NCBI GenBank assembly: GCA_017948555.1
Contig: JAFMYY010000002.1
Location: 1 to 64,000, forward strand
Reading direction: 5' to 3'
DNA: 64,000 nt
Origin: Cesiribacteraceae bacterium YIM B00369
GTDB taxonomy: Bacteria > Bacteroidota > Bacteroidia > Cytophagales > Cyclobacteriaceae
Shown: positions 60,439-64,000 of the stretch, piece after piece
Numbering within the stretch: position 1 is the stretch's first letter
Layout: each line of letters starts with the position of its first letter
Notes under the pieces: model-generated
Database searches by the model: none
Seen by the model: only the letters and a program-made list of their open reading frames with translations
Told to the model about the DNA's origin: nothing
Program-made: the position numbers and the translations under genes

Positions 60439-61536
60439 ATGAAAAAAGCGCTCTTTATTGACAGGGACGGGACAATAATTGTGGAGCCCAAAACCGATTT
60501 CCAGATTGACTCACTCGAAAAGCTTGAGTTTATACCGAAAGTAATTTCAAACCTTCGCCGTATTGCAGCCCAGAGTGATTACGAGCTGGTGATGGTTACC
60601 AACCAGGATGGCCTCGGTACTGATAGTTTTCCGGAAGATACTTTTTGGCCCGCTCACAATAAAATGCTGAAGACCCTCGAAGGTGAAGGAGTGGTTTTTG
60701 ATGATATGCTGATTGACAGGAGCTTTGAGCATGAAAAGCTGCCAGGGCGCAAACCAGGTACAGGTATGTTCCCTGAATACCTATCCGGCGAATATGACCT
60801 TGCAGGCAGTTATGTAATTGGCGACAGGTTATCAGATGTACAGCTGGCTAAAAATCTTGGTTGCAAGGCAATTTACATCAGCGAAACTCCCTCTGAGGAG
60901 GCAGACCTTACCTCCACAGACTGGGATGAAATAGCCACTTATGTGCTGTTGCCAATCCGCTGTGCCGAAGTGAGGAGAACTACCAAAGAAACTGATATTG
61001 AACTGAAGGTGGTGCTGGACAAGCAGGGGAAAGCAGATATACAGACCGGTTTACATTTTTTTGACCATATGCTCGACCAGATTGCAAAGCACAGTGGTGC
61101 AAGCATATACCTGAGGGTAAAAGGCGATTTGCAGGTAGATGAGCACCACACGATTGAAGATACGGGTATTGCCCTGGGAGAGGCTTTTGCCAAAGCCATC
61201 GGGAATAAGCGGGGCATGGAGCGCTATGGATTTTGTCTGGCAATGGACGATGCACTTGCACAGGTGGCCATTGATTTTGGTGGCCGCCCCTGGATAGTAT
61301 GGGATGCGGAGTTTAAAAGGGAAAAGGTTGGGGATATGCCAACGGAAATGTTTTTCCACTTCTTTAAATCCTTCAGCGATGCCGCCCGCTGCAACCTGAA
61401 TATAAAGGTGAGTGGTGATAATGAGCACCATAAAATTGAGGCTATATTTAAAGGGCTGGCTAAAGCCATTCGTATGGCTGTAAGGCAGGACCCGGATAAC
61501 CTCCAAAACCTGCCAAGCACCAAGGGAATGTTATAA
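60439..61536 (+). CDS. hisB: Bifunctional histidinol-phosphatase / imidazoleglycerol-phosphate dehydratase
   Basis: 365 residues, two enzymes fused as in E. coli. The N-terminal HAD phosphatase (about 1-165) has the catalytic DRDGTI and [13 protein letters not shown]; the C-terminal dehydratase (about 175-365) has [53 protein letters not shown] and [20 protein letters not shown] with the manganese His ligands. It performs the sixth and eighth steps of the pathway. It lies 108 bases after hisC and is followed by a strong terminator; hisH, hisA, hisF and hisI are not here. Confidence 0.96.
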   Translation: MKKALFIDRDGTIIVEPKTDFQIDSLEKLEFIPKVISNLRRIAAQSDYELVMVTNQDGLGTDSFPEDTFWPAHNKMLKTLEGEGVVFDDMLIDRSFEHEKLPGRKPGTGMFPEYLSGEYDLAGSYVIGDRLSDVQLAKNLGCKAIYISETPSEEADLTSTDWDEIATYVLLPIRCAEVRRTTKETDIELKVVLDKQGKADIQTGLHFFDHMLDQIAKHSGASIYLRVKGDLQVDEHHTIEDTGIALGEAFAKAIGNKRGMERYGFCLAMDDALAQVAIDFGGRPWIVWDAEFKREKVGDMPTEMFFHFFKSFSDAARCNLNIKVSGDNEHHKIEAIFKGLAKAIRMAVRQDPDNLQNLPSTKGML

Positions 61537-62071
61537 AAGCCTGCCGGAGCAGGAGCAGGTATTTGGTTAATTATATATCAGGCTTCAGGAGAAAGGAAAA
61601 AACATCCGGCGCGACGGATGTTTTTTTTTGTCCTTTTTTATAATCATGGTAAACAGGAATATAGTTTACAGCTTCAGTAAGCCCGTTGTTTTTATCCGGC
61701 CCTATGATGTAAGTTCCTGTTTTACAGCTGTTGACCTTGATTCATGTTCCTGAGCCCACCTACAAAATATGGGTTGAAGTAATGATGTATTTGACTTATT
61801 CTTTAAGTGGTGGCATTCAATTCGCTGGATTGCAGTTTAATAAAATTTTTGTTGCTTTATTGATACCTGAGAATTTTTTATTATTTTGAAAAGTTTTCTA
61901 AATATCCGGGGTAATATTTCCACCACAGATCAGGATTTAAAAATAAACAAGGGTGGTGGAACGGGCATTCAACAGCATATACTGCTTTGAGTTTATAAGT
62001 TTAAGCATGCCTTTAACCATGCTGATTTATTCCCGGTTTGTTACCTTACTTCCTGTAAAACCAATATTATT
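61537..62071. other. Intergenic region after the his operon
   Basis: About 535 bases. It holds the his terminator (61597-61629), an inverted repeat GTAAAC/GTTTAC with a nine-base spacer (61649-61669), and a possible promoter at 61860-61888: TTG, 18 bases, TTATTTTG (one mismatch). A 35-codon frame at 61782 is probably chance. Confidence 0.4.
61597..61629 (+). terminator. Terminator of the his operon
   Basis: AAAAAACATCCG pairs perfectly with CGGATGTTTTTT around the loop GCGCGA, followed by more T. It ends the transcript right after hisB. Confidence 0.85.
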
Positions 62072-62956
62072 ATGAGAATAGCTATCTTCTTCATTTATAT
62101 GCTGGCCTTCAGCCATGCAGTTTTTTCACAAACGGTTGCGCAAATGGTTGCAAATGAAACCTGTGGTTGCATTGGAGCTGCTGCAGGGAATGGGGCTGTG
62201 GATGAAAAGGTGCAGAAGTGTTTGCCGGAGGCCCTGGCTAAGGTAATGGAAAAAGGGACTGAAGAGGAAAGGAAGGGTTTGTCTACGGTAGGCGGGGTGC
62301 AGGAAACGATTTTTCAGGCCAGGAAAATATTAGCGGAAAACTGCCGGGTAATCAGGGACCGGGCACTGGAAATTAAAAGGAGTACTTATTATACATCCTC
62401 CTTATCCGGTAAGGCAAATACCTTTTTTTGGGAAGGAAATGAGTTAATGGAAAAGGAATTGTATGCTAAAGCAGCCAGGAAGTTTAAAAAAGCCATCAGG
62501 GAAGATAAGCATTTTGTTTTAGCCATGGATCACCTGGCAATCTCCTGCAGAAAAATGGAGGATTATAATAATGCAGTAAAATGGTATGAGCGTTCTCTTG
62601 CTGTTTTCCCGGAGGGGGAGGTTGCTTTACTTAATTTAGCAATTGTTCATTCCCTTAAGAACGACCTTGATAACTCTGCTGCTTATTATAAGCAGTTTGC
62701 CTCAATCTACCCAAATAGTCCTGAAGGTTATTTCGGATTAGCTAAAATATCTATTTTGTCAGGTAAGTATGAACAGGCGCTGGAAAATATTTTAATAGCG
62801 CATAAAATGTATGTTGACGAGGACTCAGAATATAGTAAGGATAGCCACCAACTGATTAGTTTGCTTTACCACAAATTTAATGAACTTAAGAAGGATGATG
62901 TGTTCCTTACCTGGGCCGAAGCGTATGGAATTGAGATAAGCCTTAATGACAGGTAA
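62072..62956 (+). CDS. Secreted TPR protein
   Basis: 294 residues with a signal peptide (about 1-20, AVFSQT). The first part after it carries a Cys-containing helical domain (NETCGCIGAAAGNGAVDEKV, then a later Cys in LAENCRVIRDRA) like other small periplasmic proteins of Bacteroidota. From about 115 on there are three to four tetratricopeptide repeats (YAKAARKFKKAIREDKHFVL, YNNAVKWYERSLAVFPEGEV, SAAYYKQFASIYPNSPEGYF, YEQALENILIAHKMYVDEDS). A protein-interaction scaffold is likely; partner unknown. Confidence 0.78.
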   Translation: MRIAIFFIYMLAFSHAVFSQTVAQMVANETCGCIGAAAGNGAVDEKVQKCLPEALAKVMEKGTEEERKGLSTVGGVQETIFQARKILAENCRVIRDRALEIKRSTYYTSSLSGKANTFFWEGNELMEKELYAKAARKFKKAIREDKHFVLAMDHLAISCRKMEDYNNAVKWYERSLAVFPEGEVALLNLAIVHSLKNDLDNSAAYYKQFASIYPNSPEGYFGLAKISILSGKYEQALENILIAHKMYVDEDSEYSKDSHQLISLLYHKFNELKKDDVFLTWAEAYGIEISLNDR

Positions 62957-63050
62957 GGAGGGATTATGTGCCAGCCCGGTTTTTTGGCAGGGGTTTAACT
63001 GAACTGGTACAGCTTTTGCTTCCTATAAAAAAACATTAAACGCCGATCTT

Positions 63051-63782
63051 ATGAAAAAAGCACCAGTCTTATTTTTATTAATCTCATTTTTTGCCACATC
63101 CCTTTTGCATGCACAGGAATCTCTTCAGCCAGCTCCTGAGTCAGTAATCAAAATAGAGGGAAAGGGAAACGTTCGTGTTGCTCCTGATTTAGCTGTAATG
63201 AATATGACCGTGAAGGTAACGGATATGGATTTTAACAGGGCAATTAAAAAGCTGAATGAAAAAACCGGTAAGCTGAATAAGAAATTACTGGACGCCGGCT
63301 TTAATAAAGAAGAAATTAAAACCAGCCAGCTGAATGTACAGGAGAATGGCAAGTGGCGGAATGGGGAGTATGTGGATAGTGGTTATGTGGCCAGCCAGTT
63401 TATTGAGTTGAAATTTAAGCGGGATCCGCAAAGAATGGCCCGTTTAATGAATGCCTTTGCGCAGGAAAAAGGAGCAGAGGCACTTTTTCATTTCGGTTTT
63501 GCGCTCTCCGATGAAGCCCGCCAGCAGGCAAATGAAGAGCTGATAAAAAAAGCTATTACTGATGCCAGAAATAAAGCAACAATAATATCAAAGGCATCCG
63601 GAGTTAAGTTGGGCAACATCCGGAATATTGTTTACGGCCAGGGAAACTACCAGCCTGGCCCTTTGTATAAAGAGTCTATGCAGATGAGCATGAGGGGAGC
63701 CGCGGACCAGAGTATGCCTGATATTGAGGCTCAGGAAATTGAGATGACGGATACCATTACTATCTATTGGCAAATTCAGTAA
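63051..63782 (+). CDS. SIMPL-domain (DUF541) periplasmic protein
   Basis: 243 residues with a signal peptide (about 1-22, LLHAQE). The SIMPL domain fills the rest: IKIEGKGNVRVAPDLAVMNM, TVKVTDMDFNRAIKKLNEKT, LDAGFNKEEIKTSQLNVQE, ATIISKASGVKLGNIRNIVY, and a C-terminal strand TDTITIYWQI. Family members occur in many bacterial envelopes and are linked to oxidative-stress resistance, but the activity is not established. Single gene, followed by a hairpin. Confidence 0.9.
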   Translation: MKKAPVLFLLISFFATSLLHAQESLQPAPESVIKIEGKGNVRVAPDLAVMNMTVKVTDMDFNRAIKKLNEKTGKLNKKLLDAGFNKEEIKTSQLNVQENGKWRNGEYVDSGYVASQFIELKFKRDPQRMARLMNAFAQEKGAEALFHFGFALSDEARQQANEELIKKAITDARNKATIISKASGVKLGNIRNIVYGQGNYQPGPLYKESMQMSMRGAADQSMPDIEAQEIEMTDTITIYWQIQ

Positions 63783-63807
63783 CCGGGGTTTCTGCCCGGA
63801 GCACCTG

Positions 63808-63838
63808 AACTCTCCGGCGTATTTACTGCCGGAGAGTT
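63808..63838. terminator. Bidirectional terminator between convergent genes
   Basis: AACTCTCCGGC pairs perfectly with GCCGGAGAGTT around a nine-base loop. It separates the SIMPL gene from the convergent gene at the window edge. Confidence 0.65.
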
Positions 63839-63851
63839 TAGCATATTTTAT

Positions 63852-64000
63852 TCAGCCAAAGAGGGCTTTCAAAATAAGGTGGGAAGGAAGGAACAACAGG
63901 AGGGGATAAGCAGCCATAATCAGTAACAGATAAATGGGCGGAGGTACTTTAAACTGGGGAGAATTACCGGGTCCGAAGGTTCGGTTAATATTTGCAGATG
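63852..64000 (-). CDS. C-terminal end of an unknown membrane protein
   Basis: Open on the minus strand from the right edge of the window to a TGA at 63852-63854, 48 residues. It contains a hydrophilic loop (RTFGPGNSPQFKVP) and a strongly hydrophobic segment (IYLLLIMAAYPLLLFLPSHL) followed by a short end LKALFG. This looks like the last helix of a membrane protein. Other minus-strand frames have early stops. Family unknown; supported by the bidirectional hairpin just beyond its stop. Confidence 0.5.
   Translation of the reverse strand, partial: SANINRTFGPGNSPQFKVPPPIYLLLIMAAYPLLLFLPSHLILKALFG

Noticed and set aside
61782-61889. Possible 35-codon protein
   Set aside because: It overlaps a promoter-like sequence and ends in an AT-rich run; composition looks random.
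1-64000. CRISPR arrays, rRNA, tRNA genes, transposases or integrases
   Set aside because: None seen on reading both strands; the tandem arrays found have 7- to 10-base units and no spacers.

Overview
The window looks like chromosomal DNA of a member of the Bacteroidota, most likely order Cytophagales. Pointers: repeated matches to the Bacteroidetes promoter element TAnnTTTG, almost no Shine-Dalgarno sequences, type IX secretion (T9SS) C-terminal tails on two very large secreted proteins, a propeller-type sensor histidine kinase, a DUF5916 protein, a fused CcsB-CcsA cytochrome maturation protein and a fused HisB. No rRNA, tRNA, prophage, insertion sequence or CRISPR array was seen.

Layout. 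1-4.4 kb is the one accessory-looking stretch: after the start of a permease gene come two small orphan genes and a nonsense-broken nuclease-like gene, separated by two related elements of about 110-125 bp that look like integron attC sites, then a Crp/Fnr regulator with an SDR enzyme. 4.4-14.5 kb carries a 1285-residue membrane histidine kinase, a T9SS-secreted pectinesterase with operator-like palindromes in front of it, and a GntR-family regulator with a sugar-sensor-like domain. 14.7-17.2 kb is a pxpBCA 5-oxoprolinase operon, followed by an M49-like metallopeptidase. 19-32 kb holds housekeeping and conserved orphan genes (GreA-like factor, App1 phosphatase, DUF5916 barrel, succinate-semialdehyde dehydrogenase, YdcF, a lone ABC ATPase, OsmC, a 4-TM holin-like protein, a lectin lipoprotein, a CDP-alcohol phosphotransferase-like protein and a 54-residue orphan). 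32-41.9 kb has a T9SS subtilisin, fmt-folA, a NamZ-like muramidase, a LolC/E-type permease and a polyprenol-phosphate mannosyltransferase. 42-49 kb is a respiratory ammonification operon: nrfH, nrfA, an outer-membrane porin and ccsBA. 49-56.7 kb has an arginine decarboxylase divergent from an arginase-like ureohydrolase, argS, glutathione peroxidase, menA, a SUI1/YciH factor and dps. 56.7-61.6 kb is a histidine operon, hisGDCB, preceded by an unannotated leader peptide with nine His codons in 29. The window ends with TPR and SIMPL proteins and the tail of an unknown membrane protein.

How the genes fit together. NrfH passes quinol electrons to NrfA for nitrite reduction to ammonium; CcsBA would attach their hemes. 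NrfA, however, has Arg in place of the first Cys of its third heme motif. The pectinesterase, its operators and the GntR regulator suggest plant or algal polysaccharide use, but no SusC/SusD pair is nearby. The his genes look controlled by ribosome-mediated attenuation.

Most notable: (i) attC-like elements without an integrase; (ii) the his leader peptide; (iii) the NrfA heme-motif lesion; (iv) degenerate 7- or 8-nt tandem arrays next to the stop codons of several unrelated genes. All functional calls come from reading motifs by eye; no database search was possible.
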